Shown in pieces: positions 37,653-46,319 of a stretch of 64,000 nucleotides of DNA (positions are counted from its first letter, which is position 1; every line of letters starts with the position of its first letter). The position numbers and the translations under genes were made by a program. Where the stretch lies: positions 1,612,001-1,676,000 of the forward strand of contig NZ_CP118246.1 of assembly GCF_028816455.1 (NCBI RefSeq), in the 5' to 3' direction. The notes beneath the pieces are model-generated. The model was not told the origin of the DNA. It worked only from the letters and a program-made list of their open reading frames with translations, and searched no databases. Source of the DNA: Devosia algicola. GTDB taxonomy: Bacteria > Pseudomonadota > Alphaproteobacteria > Rhizobiales > Devosiaceae.

Positions 37653-38258
37653 ATGAAATCTCCAAGCACTCAAGGTTACTCCGAAACCGCCGAAGCGCTT
37701 GCTGCCAGCTATGAAAGCCGTGAATTCGCAGACGTCCACCGTCATATGGCGCACCTATTCCCCAAGGCGCCCGCCATGATTCTGGATATTGGTGCGGGCA
37801 CTGGTAGAGATGCGGCAGGCTTTGCCGCCGCAGGACATACAGTGATTGCCGTAGAACCGGTTGACGCGTTCCGCCTCCTCGCCGCGAGACTCCATCCTGA
37901 TCCAGCCATTACCTGGATCGACGATGGCCTGCCACAGCTTGCCACAATTGTCGGTCGTGCCCATAAATTCGATCTCATCATGATGACGGCGGTCTGGATG
38001 CATCTGGATCTGGCTGAACGCCAAACCGCTATGCCTGTCATTGCGCGCCTGCTTAAGCCCGCAGCGACTCTAATCCTGTCCTTACGCCATGGACCTGTCC
38101 CGTCTGGCCGTCGCATGTTTGATGTTACTGCAACCGAGACCATTGCGCTCGCGGCAACCTGTGGCATGACGCCGACGCTCTGCCTGCTCGATCAGGCCAG
38201 CAACTTTGGTAAGCCTGATGTCACATGGACCAAACTGGCACTCACCCTCGCAGTGTGA
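37653..38258 (+). CDS. Class I SAM-dependent methyltransferase
   Basis: A 201-residue methyltransferase. SAM motif I is MILDIGAGTGRDAAGFAAAG, the acidic end of beta-2 is VIAVEPVDAF, and motif III-like LLKPAATLILSLRHGP follows. The region MTAVWMHLDLAERQTAM lies at the usual motif II position. The substrate is unknown. It is 60 bases before a cobalamin riboswitch but belongs to a separate transcript. Confidence 0.83.
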   Translation: MKSPSTQGYSETAEALAASYESREFADVHRHMAHLFPKAPAMILDIGAGTGRDAAGFAAAGHTVIAVEPVDAFRLLAARLHPDPAITWIDDGLPQLATIVGRAHKFDLIMMTAVWMHLDLAERQTAMPVIARLLKPAATLILSLRHGPVPSGRRMFDVTATETIALAATCGMTPTLCLLDQASNFGKPDVTWTKLALTLAV

Positions 38259-38321
38259 CGAAATACCTGTCATTTTGCGCTAATATTGCGGCCACCGCTT
38301 TCATATTAGAGCAAATTCTGT

Positions 38322-38500
38322 AACACCTCCAATTGTGAATGGAAACGGGAAGCCGGTGAGATACCGGCGCCGCCCCCGCGACTGTAACAGACGACACTTT
38401 GCCCACGGATGGGAACATCCAACCACTGGTTTGCGCTGGGAAGGCGGGCAAGGATTGGTCTGGAGTCAGGAGACCGACCATTCCAACCAACACGCACGGG
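38322..38500 (+). promoter_or_regulatory. Cobalamin (B12) riboswitch
   Basis: The core blocks of the cobalamin aptamer appear in order: GGGAAGCCGGTGAGATACCG at about 38347, CGCCCCCGCGACTGTAACAG (the second base-paired block), GCTGGGAAGGCGGGCAAGG at about 38436, and GAGTCAGGAGACCGACC at 38463-38479. The last is the invariant AGTCAGGAGACC B12-box-like element. A GGGAC/GGTCCC hairpin and the AAGGAG ribosome site of hupE follow, so translation of hupE is probably repressed by B12. Confidence 0.93.
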
Positions 38501-38525
38501 ACGGTGGGTCCCATTAAGGAGCATT

Positions 38526-39113
38526 ATGCGTATTCTTCTGGCTTTGGGCCTTGCCCTGTTTTTTCCTGCAACCGCTTTCGCCCATCCTGACACGACAGGC
38601 ACGCTTGGGTTGATGCACGGCTTTGTTCATCCGCTCGGTGGCGTGGATCACGTACTGGCAATGCTGGCGGTAGGTGTTTTCGCCTATGTTCTGGGCGGCC
38701 GGGCCCTGATTTTGGTGCCATTGAGCCTTGTCGCCATGATGCTTGTCGGCTTTCTATTCGGTGTTTCCGATGTTGACCTGCCGATGGTCGAACTGGCGAT
38801 TGCGGCCTCCAGCATCATCATCGGTGCCGCCGCCGCCCTCGGGCGCCCGATGCCACTGGCAGGCGCGATGGCGTTGGTCGGCAGTTTTGCAATTTTTCAC
38901 GGTCAGGCTCACGGCGCCGAAATGCCCGCAAACAGCGCCGGTGCACTCTACGCCGCCGGTTTTGTTGGCGCTACGGCACTTCTCCACGCCACCGGCATTG
39001 TCGCCGCAGCCGGCACCAACCGGATTTTTGCAACGCGCGGCAAGCTGATCGCGCAACTCGTTGGCGGCGCCGTCGCCGTGGGTGGCGTCGGCGTATTGCT
39101 GGGCTGGCTCTAG
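38526..39113 (+). CDS. hupE: HupE/UreJ-family metal transporter under B12 riboswitch
   Basis: A 195-residue inner-membrane protein with a signal-like first helix (MRILLALGLALFFPATAFAH) and about six further helices. Family features are HPDTTGTLGLMHGFVHPLGG and DHVLAMLAVGVFAYVLGG (conserved His and Asp metal ligands) and SFAIFHGQAHGAEMP. HupE/UreJ proteins are nickel or cobalt transporters. Control by a cobalamin riboswitch points to cobalt uptake for B12 synthesis here; that is inference from context. No hydrogenase or urease genes are adjacent. Confidence 0.92.
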   Translation: MRILLALGLALFFPATAFAHPDTTGTLGLMHGFVHPLGGVDHVLAMLAVGVFAYVLGGRALILVPLSLVAMMLVGFLFGVSDVDLPMVELAIAASSIIIGAAAALGRPMPLAGAMALVGSFAIFHGQAHGAEMPANSAGALYAAGFVGATALLHATGIVAAAGTNRIFATRGKLIAQLVGGAVAVGGVGVLLGWL

Positions 39114-39119
39114 CCGCCT

Positions 39120-39163
39120 GAATCGGACTGGACGCGCGTTCCACAGCGCGGCCAGTCCGATTC
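39120..39163 (+). terminator. Long hairpin after hupE
   Basis: A 12-base perfect stem, GAATCGGACTGG (39120-39131) and CCAGTCCGATTC (39152-39163), with an inner CGCG/CGCG pairing lies 6 bases after the hupE stop. No T-run follows. Confidence 0.6.
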
Positions 39164-39239
39164 GTGATCGATAGCACGGCCAATGCTTGCCCAAAAAGGA
39201 CAAATCGTGCAATGTCGCGTTGACGTTAAGGGCAGCCAA

Positions 39240-39706
39240 ATGACCAATCCTGTAACCGCGACTCGCCGACATTACGAAGACCTGGCCGTCGGTGAAATCA
39301 TCACGCTCGCCAAGACCAAAGTCGACAAACAGATGGTCACCGGTTTCGCGCGCCAGTTCGATCCATTGCCGTTTCATCTCGATGAAGCAGCCGCCAAGGC
39401 GTCACTGCTCGGCGGATTGGCCGCCAGTGGCTGGCAAACCGGTGCGCTTAGTCTGCGGGCCCTGGTTGATAGTTTCCTCGCCGACATTGCATCTGCAGGC
39501 GGACTGGGATTTTCCCATCTCAAATGGAAAAACCCGGTCATGGTCGGAGACACCATAGGTGGCACCATCACCATTACAAATTTGCGACGCTCTGATAGCC
39601 ACCAGCAATGGGGCATTGTCACACTGGATTTCGATGTTCGAAATCAAAAAATCTACCGGTTCTCACCATGCGTCTGGCAAATCTGGTCGAGGTGCGCGCC
39701 CAATGA
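39240..39706 (+). CDS. MaoC-like (R)-hydratase family protein (frame off by one in an A-run)
   Basis: A 155-residue hot-dog-fold protein of the MaoC dehydratase family, which act on (R)-3-hydroxyacyl thioesters. It includes RHYEDLAVGEIITLAKTKVD, FARQFDPLPFHLDEAAAKAS (the D-x4-H catalytic pair region), GGLAASGWQTGALSLRALVD and GLGFSHLKWKNPVMVGDTIG. As read, the end turns to unrelated residues. Adding one A to the run at 39646-39651 restores NLPVLTMRLANLVEVRAQ and a stop at 39706 that overlaps the next ATG (ATGA). This break is a homopolymer type, unlike the GAGCT breaks. Confidence 0.82.
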
Positions 39707-40260
39707 CCCGCTGGTTTGAAGATATCACCCTCAATGAGGCGTTCGATCTGGGTAGCCACCAATTCTCCGTCGACGAAATTATCGACTTTGCTACCGAGTA
39801 CGACCCGCAATATTTCCACATCGACCCCGAAGCGGCTCGCCATAGTCACTTCGGCGGCCTCGTCGCCAGCGGCTGGCACACGGTCTGCATCGGGCAACGA
39901 AAAATGGTCGACGCCCTATCGGCCGAGGCAGAACGCCTTCGCGCCCTCGGTAAAGAGCCTGGCGTTGCCGGCCCGTCGCCCGGCGTCAACGCCATGACCT
40001 TCAAGGTACCGGTCCGTCCGGGTGACACCGTCACATTCTCGCTGACCGTTACCAGCAAGAGACGTTCCAACTCCATTCCGGGTTGGGGTGTCCTGTTCAA
40101 CCAGATCGCCGCTGTCAATCAGCATGGCGAAACTGTTTATACTGCCGAACTGATCAGTTTCTCCAAGCTGCGCGACTATACTGTGCCGACCAGGTTGAGG
40201 CTTTTGCAGGGACTGGCAAAAGTTCCTTTTTTCGGCCGCGCCCTGTCTCGTATGACTTGA
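39703..40260 (+). CDS. MaoC-like (R)-hydratase family protein
   Basis: A 185-residue paralogue of the preceding protein, with FEDITLNEAFDLGSHQFSVD, FATEYDPQYFHIDPEAARHS (catalytic Asp/His), FGGLVASGWHTVCIGQRKMV and FKVPVRPGDTVTFSLTVTSK. The start is set by the ATGA overlap with the first MaoC gene. The two hot-dog proteins may form a heteromer, as R-specific hydratase pairs do; that is inference from the coupling. Confidence 0.87.
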   Translation: MTRWFEDITLNEAFDLGSHQFSVDEIIDFATEYDPQYFHIDPEAARHSHFGGLVASGWHTVCIGQRKMVDALSAEAERLRALGKEPGVAGPSPGVNAMTFKVPVRPGDTVTFSLTVTSKRRSNSIPGWGVLFNQIAAVNQHGETVYTAELISFSKLRDYTVPTRLRLLQGLAKVPFFGRALSRMT

Positions 40261-40292
40261 AAGCGGTGCCTCAACCCGCCAATCTCTGTGCC

Positions 40293-40634
40293 ATGCGCCG
40301 AATCATCGCCCTTGCCCTAATCGCCACCGCCGCCGTTTCTACTGCGTCAGCACAATCCTATGTTGGCAATTGGGGATGCACCGCCAATGGCATAACGGCG
40401 GGCATGCTCTCGATTTACGGCGACGGCTATGGTTTTGCCTCGAGCAGCTTTGGCGACAAATCATCGGGAATAGGCGCAATAACCGGTTACACCGATGGTG
40501 TCGGTTTCGCCGATGGACCATTGGTTGCAAATGCCGGTATTGTGGCCGGAAGATTGGTCAACGATCCAGCCCGTGGCCCCTCCATGCAGTTGGAAAGTTC
40601 CAGCGCCATTGTCATGGTGTGCACACGACGCTGA
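40293..40634 (+). CDS. Small secreted protein of unknown function
   Basis: A 113-residue protein with a clear signal peptide (MRRIIALALIATAAVSTASA, cleavage before QSYVG). The mature part starts SYVGNWGCTANGITAGMLSI, is rich in Gly and Ser and ends MVCTRR, so it has two cysteines that may pair. I do not recognise a family. No strong ribosome site is visible before the ATG at 40293. Confidence 0.65.
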   Translation: MRRIIALALIATAAVSTASAQSYVGNWGCTANGITAGMLSIYGDGYGFASSSFGDKSSGIGAITGYTDGVGFADGPLVANAGIVAGRLVNDPARGPSMQLESSSAIVMVCTRR

Positions 40635-40949
40635 TCCACGCCATTGACCAAATCTGGTTCACCGGGCTATTTTATGGCTCCCCATAGGAGGTTCAGCCTG
40701 AAATGATTTGATCATCGCCCCGGACGCCCGCTAGTGCCCTGCCCGCATCTCAATGTGGCCCATGGCGCATGGCCTCGTTCCGACGATGAACTTTCAGGCT
40801 TATGCGTTACAGCGGCGCAATCCTGTGGCTTCACCGACCTGATTCGGACGTCCAACCAAAATCCATGCTCACCGCGCGGCTTACGGGCACGCGCGTCTAT
40901 CGAACAACGTTCGCCTCACTGCACGAGGCACGGAGCGAAAGGCTTTATC

Positions 40950-41126
40950 ATGCCAAAAAACATCTTCCAACGTCCAACCAATGTGCCGCACAACAACAAG
41001 GTGCCGCGCCACGGCTCCAGATTACCGACGGCCAAACCAGGCGGTCGCAAGAACGCTAAATCCAAGACATACAAGACGAATTTACCCAGTCTCAGTGATT
41101 TGCTGGGCAAAAAAGCACCGAACTGA
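40950..41126 (+). CDS. Small basic protein
   Basis: A 58-residue, lysine- and arginine-rich protein starting MPKNIFQRPTNVPHNNKVPR and ending SDLLGKKAPN. AAAGG lies about 8 bases before the ATG and a strong terminator follows 8 bases after the stop, so this is probably a real single-gene transcript. The family is not recognised; the basic, disordered look suggests nucleic-acid binding, without proof. Confidence 0.6.
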   Translation: MPKNIFQRPTNVPHNNKVPRHGSRLPTAKPGGRKNAKSKTYKTNLPSLSDLLGKKAPN

Positions 41127-41133
41127 CGATCGG

Positions 41134-41159
41134 ACCGGCGCGAATCTCGCGCCGGTTTT
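41134..41159 (+). terminator. Intrinsic terminator after the small basic gene
   Basis: A 10-base perfect stem, ACCGGCGCGA and TCGCGCCGGT, with loop ATC is followed by TTTT. Confidence 0.85.
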
Positions 41160-41221
41160 CCTTGCTCCAGTCTTGCCGCAATTTGTCGTTAACTATTGTG
41201 GATCGCCAAAGGAGACCACTT

Positions 41222-41614
41222 ATGGGTTCGATACAGGAAATTGTCTTTGACTGTGAAAATCCCGCCAATCTGGCCAGTTTCTGGGCCGAGATTCTGGAGG
41301 GTTATCATGTGCGCGACGATGATCAATTCGCAGTCGATCGTCTCGCCACACTGGGCTTCAATCCGGAAACGGACACGGTGGTTTTTGCTGATGGCCCCGG
41401 TCCCAGCATATGTTTTCAGAATGTCGAGGGGCGACGTTTTGACAATAATCGCGTCCATTTCGACATTTTGGTCGCGGACCGCGCTCAGGAGGTCGAACGC
41501 CTCACTGCTGCAGGAGCCGCAATCGTCCAGATGCTGCCAACCTACGCTGTCCTGCGAGATCCAGAGGGCAATCAATTTTGCCTGGTCGATGCGCGCGAGG
41601 ACATCGCGGCCTGA
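41222..41614 (+). CDS. VOC-family (glyoxalase/bleomycin-resistance fold) protein
   Basis: A 130-residue protein with two beta-alpha-beta-beta-beta modules. IQEIVFDCENPANLASFWAE opens the first, RVHFDILVADRAQEVERLTA opens the second, and YAVLRDPEGNQFCLVD is the usual C-terminal motif with the metal-site Glu region. It is of the type often annotated as a glyoxalase-like domain protein. AAGGAG lies upstream of the ATG at 41222. Confidence 0.85.
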   Translation: MGSIQEIVFDCENPANLASFWAEILEGYHVRDDDQFAVDRLATLGFNPETDTVVFADGPGPSICFQNVEGRRFDNNRVHFDILVADRAQEVERLTAAGAAIVQMLPTYAVLRDPEGNQFCLVDAREDIAA

Positions 41615-41673
41615 TACTGCTGTCAAAAATTGACGCATCCACCGAATATGCTGCATGGCAAAGGAGAACTGCC

Positions 41674-42054
41674 ATGCCCCTGACTGCCACCTGCCATTGC
41701 GGCGCCACCCGTATCGAAGTCGACCGCGCGCCCGATAACGCCACAGCCTGCAACTGCACCTATTGTTCCAAGGCAGGCGCCCTTTGGGCCTATTATCGAC
41801 CCGACGAAGTGCGCATCCTCGCTGCCGATAGCGACAAGGTCTACGCGCCCAATGGGCTCAACCTGCACCACTTCTGCGCCCATTGCGGCACCAACACCTA
41901 TGGCGACACACCGGACTGGTCTGAAGCCGATATCGGAAGCGACACGCCAACGGTGCCTGAGGCGCGCAAGATCGGCGTCAATGTCCGGCTTTTCAACGAC
42001 TTCGATTTGGCGAAGTTACCAGTCCTGGAGATAGATGGACGGAATTTGTGGTGA
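41674..42054 (+). CDS. GFA-family (S-(hydroxymethyl)glutathione synthase-like) zinc protein
   Basis: A 126-residue protein of the GFA fold. Zinc ligands are visible as ATCHCGATRIE, CNCTYCSKAG and FCAHCGTNTYGDTP. Members include the glutathione-dependent formaldehyde-activating enzyme, but most are uncharacterised. AAAGGAG lies before the ATG at 41674. It is 60 bases after the VOC gene, probably cotranscribed. Confidence 0.88.
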   Translation: MPLTATCHCGATRIEVDRAPDNATACNCTYCSKAGALWAYYRPDEVRILAADSDKVYAPNGLNLHHFCAHCGTNTYGDTPDWSEADIGSDTPTVPEARKIGVNVRLFNDFDLAKLPVLEIDGRNLW

Positions 42055-42056
42055 AC

Positions 42057-42590
42057 TCAGTCGCCCGAAAAACTGATCAGCTCGTCGACCTCGACCCCTT
42101 CGTCCCGCAGCTTTGACGCGCCACCAAGGTCGGGCAAGTCGATAACGAACGCTGCCCGGCTGATGGTTGCGCCGGTTCGTCGTAGCAGACTTACCGCCGC
42201 AATCGCGGTTCCACCGGTCGCGATCAGATCGTCAACCAACAGGACATTGTCGTCCGCATTGAGCACGTCGGCGTGGATCTCAATGGTGTCCACGCCATAT
42301 TCGAGCGCATAATTCTGCCCGATCGTTTCGCCCGGCAACTTGCCCTTCTTGCGGATAGGAACGAACCCAACGCCAAGCGCAATCGCAACACCCGCACCGA
42401 AAATAAAACCACGCGCCTCTATCCCGGCAACATGGGTAATATTCAACCCCCGATGTGCAGAAGCGATCCGTTCAACGCTTTCTTTGAAGCCTTCGGGATG
42501 TTCAATCAGCGTGGTGATGTCGCGAAACAGAATGCCTTTTTTTGGATAGTCGGGAATAGTCCGTACGAGGGATTTTAGATCGAGTGTCAT
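42057..42590 (-). CDS. apt: Adenine phosphoribosyltransferase
   Basis: Salvages adenine to AMP with PRPP. The 177-residue protein has RTIPDYPKKGILFRDITTLI, GIEARGFIFGAGVAIALG, FVPIRKKGKLPGETIGQNYA, and the PRPP motif NVLLVDDLIATGGTAIAAV. It is followed 2 bases later by the convergent GFA gene. Upstream lies a small conserved-looking gene and petABC. Confidence 0.96.
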   Translation of the reverse strand: MTLDLKSLVRTIPDYPKKGILFRDITTLIEHPEGFKESVERIASAHRGLNITHVAGIEARGFIFGAGVAIALGVGFVPIRKKGKLPGETIGQNYALEYGVDTIEIHADVLNADDNVLLVDDLIATGGTAIAAVSLLRRTGATISRAAFVIDLPDLGGASKLRDEGVEVDELISFSGD

Positions 42591-42607
42591 TGAATAACCT
42601 GATGAAA

Positions 42608-42802
42608 TTATTGAATCCGGCGGCCCACAATGTGCCGCGCCGCAACGCCAGCGGTGTAGGCGGCCCGTCGCGTAAAATGGATAGCCGTGTCGCGCGCCTT
42701 GTCATTTGTCATCACCGCCCGCACACCCGCGCGGATCGCAGGATTGCGACTGACAGTAATGGCAGCGCCAAGAACGACGACGGCAACGCGCATGGCTGAC
42801 AT
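42608..42802 (-). CDS. Small basic hypothetical protein
   Basis: A 64-residue protein starting MSAMRVAVVVLGAAITVSRN, with a hydrophobic first 16 residues and then a basic helical body (FTRRAAYTAGVAARHIVGRR). AAGGAG with a 7-base gap precedes the ATG, which supports it as real. The N-terminus may be a membrane anchor. The family is not recognised. It lies between petC and apt on the same strand. Confidence 0.6.
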   Translation of the reverse strand: MSAMRVAVVVLGAAITVSRNPAIRAGVRAVMTNDKARDTAIHFTRRAAYTAGVAARHIVGRRIQ

Positions 42803-42948
42803 ATCGACTCTCCTTGCGGACCCGCACTAACAACATCATTGGCAATCCTGAGAACCAATGACAAGTGCCCCCATCTATTTTGCGTTCAACAAACGAAACA
42901 GGAGGCCATTGGCCCCCTGATCAAATCGCATCCAGAAGTTCGAACGGT

Positions 42949-43809
42949 CTAATGTTCTATACCCGACCAAAGCTTGCGCTTGGTAGCATACATCAATCCG
43001 GCAAACAGGATGAGGAACAATATGACCTTGAACCCGGTCTCCTTGCGCGAAACCAGACCCGGTTCAGCCATCCACATCATGTAGGCGGCCACGTCCTTTG
43101 AATATTGGTCGACAGTCTCGGGTACCGGCTCCTGGCCCTCTTCTGCAACATAGGTAACGACACCATCAGCAAGTGGCGGTGCCATACCAATGGCGTGGCC
43201 GGGAAAGATCGCGTTGTAATGCTTGCCTTCGGGGATATCGACGCCCTCGGGCGGCGTTTCTTTGTACCCGGTAATCAACGCATGTATATAGTCGGGACCA
43301 CCCTCGGCATAGCCCGTGAAATAATTGGTTATCCACCATGGAAAGGCGTCGGTGACGCCACGCGCCTTGGCCAGAACCGAGAAATCGGGTGGCAACGAAC
43401 CACCATTGGCGTCGCGTGCTTCCTGCTCGCTGACGAACGGCGCAGGCCACTTGTCAGCGGCTACACCAGGGCGTGTGCCACTATCTGTCGATGGATCCGC
43501 AATGTCATATTCGGCAGCCAACGCCTTGACCTGCCCCTCGGTAAAGTGCGGCCCGCCCTCGTCCGACAAGGTGCGGAACGCGATCAGGTTGGCGCTATGA
43601 CAGCTTGAGCAAACTTCCCGGAAAACTTGAAAACCGCGACGCAACTGATTGGTGTCATAGGTTCCAAAAATGCCGGCAAAGCTCCAGTTCTGCTTCTCGA
43701 TATGCGGGGTATCATGCTCCTGAGCGACCGTTGGTGCGGCGCACAGGGCGCTCATGGCGACAGCGGCGAGGATGGTCTTGATCTTCAACATACGACTGGT
43801 CCCCGCCAT
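42949..43809 (-). CDS. petC: Cytochrome c1 of the bc1 complex
   Basis: The heme-c subunit that passes electrons from the Rieske protein to cytochrome c. The 286-residue precursor has a signal peptide ending near PTVAQ, the heme motif VCSSCHSANLIAFRTL, the axial-ligand region GMAPPLADGVVTYV, and a C-terminal membrane anchor VILFLILFAGLMYATKRKLW. The ATG at 43809 overlaps the petB stop (TGATG). Third gene of petABC. Confidence 0.96.
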   Translation of the reverse strand: MAGTSRMLKIKTILAAVAMSALCAAPTVAQEHDTPHIEKQNWSFAGIFGTYDTNQLRRGFQVFREVCSSCHSANLIAFRTLSDEGGPHFTEGQVKALAAEYDIADPSTDSGTRPGVAADKWPAPFVSEQEARDANGGSLPPDFSVLAKARGVTDAFPWWITNYFTGYAEGGPDYIHALITGYKETPPEGVDIPEGKHYNAIFPGHAIGMAPPLADGVVTYVAEEGQEPVPETVDQYSKDVAAYMMWMAEPGLVSRKETGFKVILFLILFAGLMYATKRKLWSGIEH

Positions 43810-45060
43810 CAAGAATGCGCTTTGCCGAGCACACTCTCGGAAATGCTGGTCGGCAAGGGCCGCGGCGTTTCAATGCGAGAGAGTACAGGCAGGATTATGA
43901 GGAAATGGATGAAGTAGTAGGCCGTGCAGATCTTGGCCAAAACCACATATATTCCCTCGGCTGGTGCCGCACCCAAATAGGCCAGGCTGACAAAGTTTGC
44001 GACAAACAACCAGTAGAACCATTTGAACATCGGACGGAACGTACCCGACCGTGTCTTGGCATTATCGAGCCACGGCAGGAAGAACAGAATAACAATCGAA
44101 CCGGCAAAAAAGATCACGCCGCCCAGCTTGCTATCGATAAACAGGATATTGAAATCGATGGCGCGCAAGATCGCGTAGAACGGCAGGAAATACCACTCGG
44201 GCACGATGTGAGCCGGAGTCACCTGGCTGTTCGCCATGATGTAATTGTCGGGATGCCCTAAAATATCGGGAATGAAGAACACGAACCATGCGAACGGAAT
44301 GGCAAACAGTACAATCCCGTAAAGGTCCTTCATCGTATAATAGGGATGAAACGGCAAGGTATCGCGATCGGATTTGACCTCGACGCCCACCGGGTTGTTG
44401 TTGCCCGGGACATGCAGAGCCCAGATGTGCAACACCACCACGGCGGCAATGATGAAGGGCAGCAGATAGTGCAACGAGAAGAAGCGGTTTAATGTCGGAT
44501 TGCCAACCGCAAATCCACCACGCAGCAGGCTCAAGAACTGGTCCGCCGATCACCGGTATGGCATCAAAAATATTGGTAATAACCGTAGCCGCCCAAAAGC
44601 TCATCTGTCCCCAGGGCAATACGTAGCCCATGAACGCTGTCGCCATCATCAAGACGAAAATCAGAACACCCAGCAGCCAAAGTATTTCGCGCGGCGCCTT
44701 GTAGGACCCGAAATACATGCCGCGGAAGATATGGACATAAACCGCCGCGAAGAACATCGACGCACCAACCGAGTGCACCGCCTGAATGATGCGACCGCCA
44801 TTGACGTCTCGGCGAATATGCTCAACCGAATTGAAAGCCATCGCAATATTGGGCGTATAGTGCATCGCCAGCACAACGCCGGTAATAATCTGCACCACCA
44901 GCATGATTGCCAGAATTCCGCCAAAGGTCCACCAGTAGTTGAGGTTCTTTGGCGTCGGGAAATCCATCAGATGCTCTTTGGAGAACCTGATGATTGGCAA
45001 GCGATCGTCGATCCACTTCTCGACGCTGCTGCCTGGAATATAAGTCGAATGTTCAGACAT
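43809..45060 (-). CDS. petB: Cytochrome b of the bc1 complex (frame broken by one extra base)
   Basis: The membrane core that oxidises ubiquinol. After repair the protein has 416 residues and eight membrane helices. Heme ligands lie in [20 protein letters not shown] and [20 protein letters not shown]. The Qo-site motif is [16 protein letters not shown]. As read, the protein breaks after PVIGGPVLE. Removing one base at 44528/44529 (coding strand GAGCCTGCTG to GAGCTGCTG) gives [20 protein letters not shown], the family sequence. The ATG at 45060 ([10 protein letters not shown]) is 14 bases after petA. A true break would disable respiration through bc1. Confidence 0.95.
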
Positions 45061-45074
45061 CGGAAACGCCCCCA

Positions 45075-45599
45075 TTAACCGATCTTGATCAGCGTATCGC
45101 TGAGAAATTCATACGGCGGCAAGACCAGGTTTTTGGGCGCCGGTCCTTTGCGAATCCGGCCAGCCGTATCGTATTGCGAGCCATGGCAAGGGCAGAACCA
45201 CCCGTCATAATCCCCTGATTCACCGACGGGAATGCAACCAAGATGGGTGCAATTGGCAATCATGATCAGCCAATTTTCATGGCCTTCCTTGGTGCGCTCC
45301 GCATCAGTCGCTGGATCCTTGAGTTCGCTCAAAGGCACAGCCTTGGCTTCCTCGATCTCCTTGGGCGTTCTGTTGCGCACGAAAACGGGTAGACCGCGCC
45401 ACAGGATCGTAACGGATTGACCGACTTCGATACCGACCAGACTAAATTCGATACTGGCCAAAGCCAGTGTCGAGGCATCCGGATTCATTTGATTTATCAG
45501 CGGCCAGACTACGGCGCCAACGCCCACGGCGCCAACCGCGCCAGTTGCGACGAAAAGAAAATCCCGCCGCGTCGATTGATGTTCTGCTTGCGTAGCCAA
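45075..45599 (-). CDS. petA: Rieske iron-sulfur subunit of the bc1 complex
   Basis: Carries the 2Fe-2S cluster of the bc1 complex and is exported by the Tat pathway. The 174-residue protein has [20 protein letters not shown] (twin-arginine anchor) and the cluster motifs CTHLGCIP and [20 protein letters not shown]. The start is set at TTG 45599, which gives [13 protein letters not shown] as the leading residues; an in-frame TTG at 45626 is possible. First gene of petABC. Confidence 0.94.
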   Translation of the reverse strand: MATQAEHQSTRRDFLFVATGAVGAVGVGAVVWPLINQMNPDASTLALASIEFSLVGIEVGQSVTILWRGLPVFVRNRTPKEIEEAKAVPLSELKDPATDAERTKEGHENWLIMIANCTHLGCIPVGESGDYDGWFCPCHGSQYDTAGRIRKGPAPKNLVLPPYEFLSDTLIKIG

Positions 45600-45848
45600 G
45601 GTGCGATCCCCGTCCAAAACCTTCAAGACGCGCCAGCTGCGGACCCGATTCTACCCACACGCAGAATCGGTTGCCGTCCGCTCGCAAGCGGCCCGTCATT
45701 CGCGGTTCTTTTTGCACTGTCCCCGACACTTGTCCAGAGCGCCCCGGCGTGACAAGGCATATCTGCGACACTATACCCATGTTCTCCGCCTCACTATCGG
45801 CGTAAACCCCGACCTCACAGCCTCTCGCCATTGTTCCGGAACAGCACA

Positions 45849-46319
45849 TTGCCTGTTGAAATCGCCCTGTATCAGCCCGACATCGCCCTCAACACCGGCA
45901 CCTTGTTGCGGCTCGGCGCCTGTCTTGACGTGCGCCTGCATATTATTCACCCCACCGGCTTTCATTTTTCGCGCGCCGCCATGAAACGCAGTGGCCTCGA
46001 CTATCTCGAACATGCCGATTTTGACGAGCACAACAGCTTTTCCCAATTTGATGCTTGGCGAAAACAGGCCAACAGGCGGCTGGTATTGTTGACCACCAAG
46101 GCCAGCCAATCGGCCTATGATGTCACCTATGCGGCGCACGACATCCTCCTTTTGGGACGCGAGAGCGCCGGCGTGCCCAGTAATGTGGCCGACAGTGCTG
46201 ACCTGCACGTCCGCATTCCAATGCGTTCGGGTTTGCGTTCGATCAATGTCGCGCTGTCCGCGACGCTTATTATTGGCGAAGCAAAACGTCAGACAGATGG
46301 ATTCAAAACATTATCATGA
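45849..46319 (+). CDS. trmL: tRNA (cytidine/uridine-34 2'-O)-methyltransferase
   Basis: A SPOUT-class methyltransferase acting on the wobble base of tRNA-Leu. The 156-residue protein has [52 protein letters not shown] and [20 protein letters not shown] (the knotted SAM site). TTG at 45849 gives PVEIALYQP right at the start, as in homologues; an upstream TTG at 45831 would add six residues. Overlaps hemF by ATGA. Confidence 0.92.
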   Translation: MPVEIALYQPDIALNTGTLLRLGACLDVRLHIIHPTGFHFSRAAMKRSGLDYLEHADFDEHNSFSQFDAWRKQANRRLVLLTTKASQSAYDVTYAAHDILLLGRESAGVPSNVADSADLHVRIPMRSGLRSINVALSATLIIGEAKRQTDGFKTLS

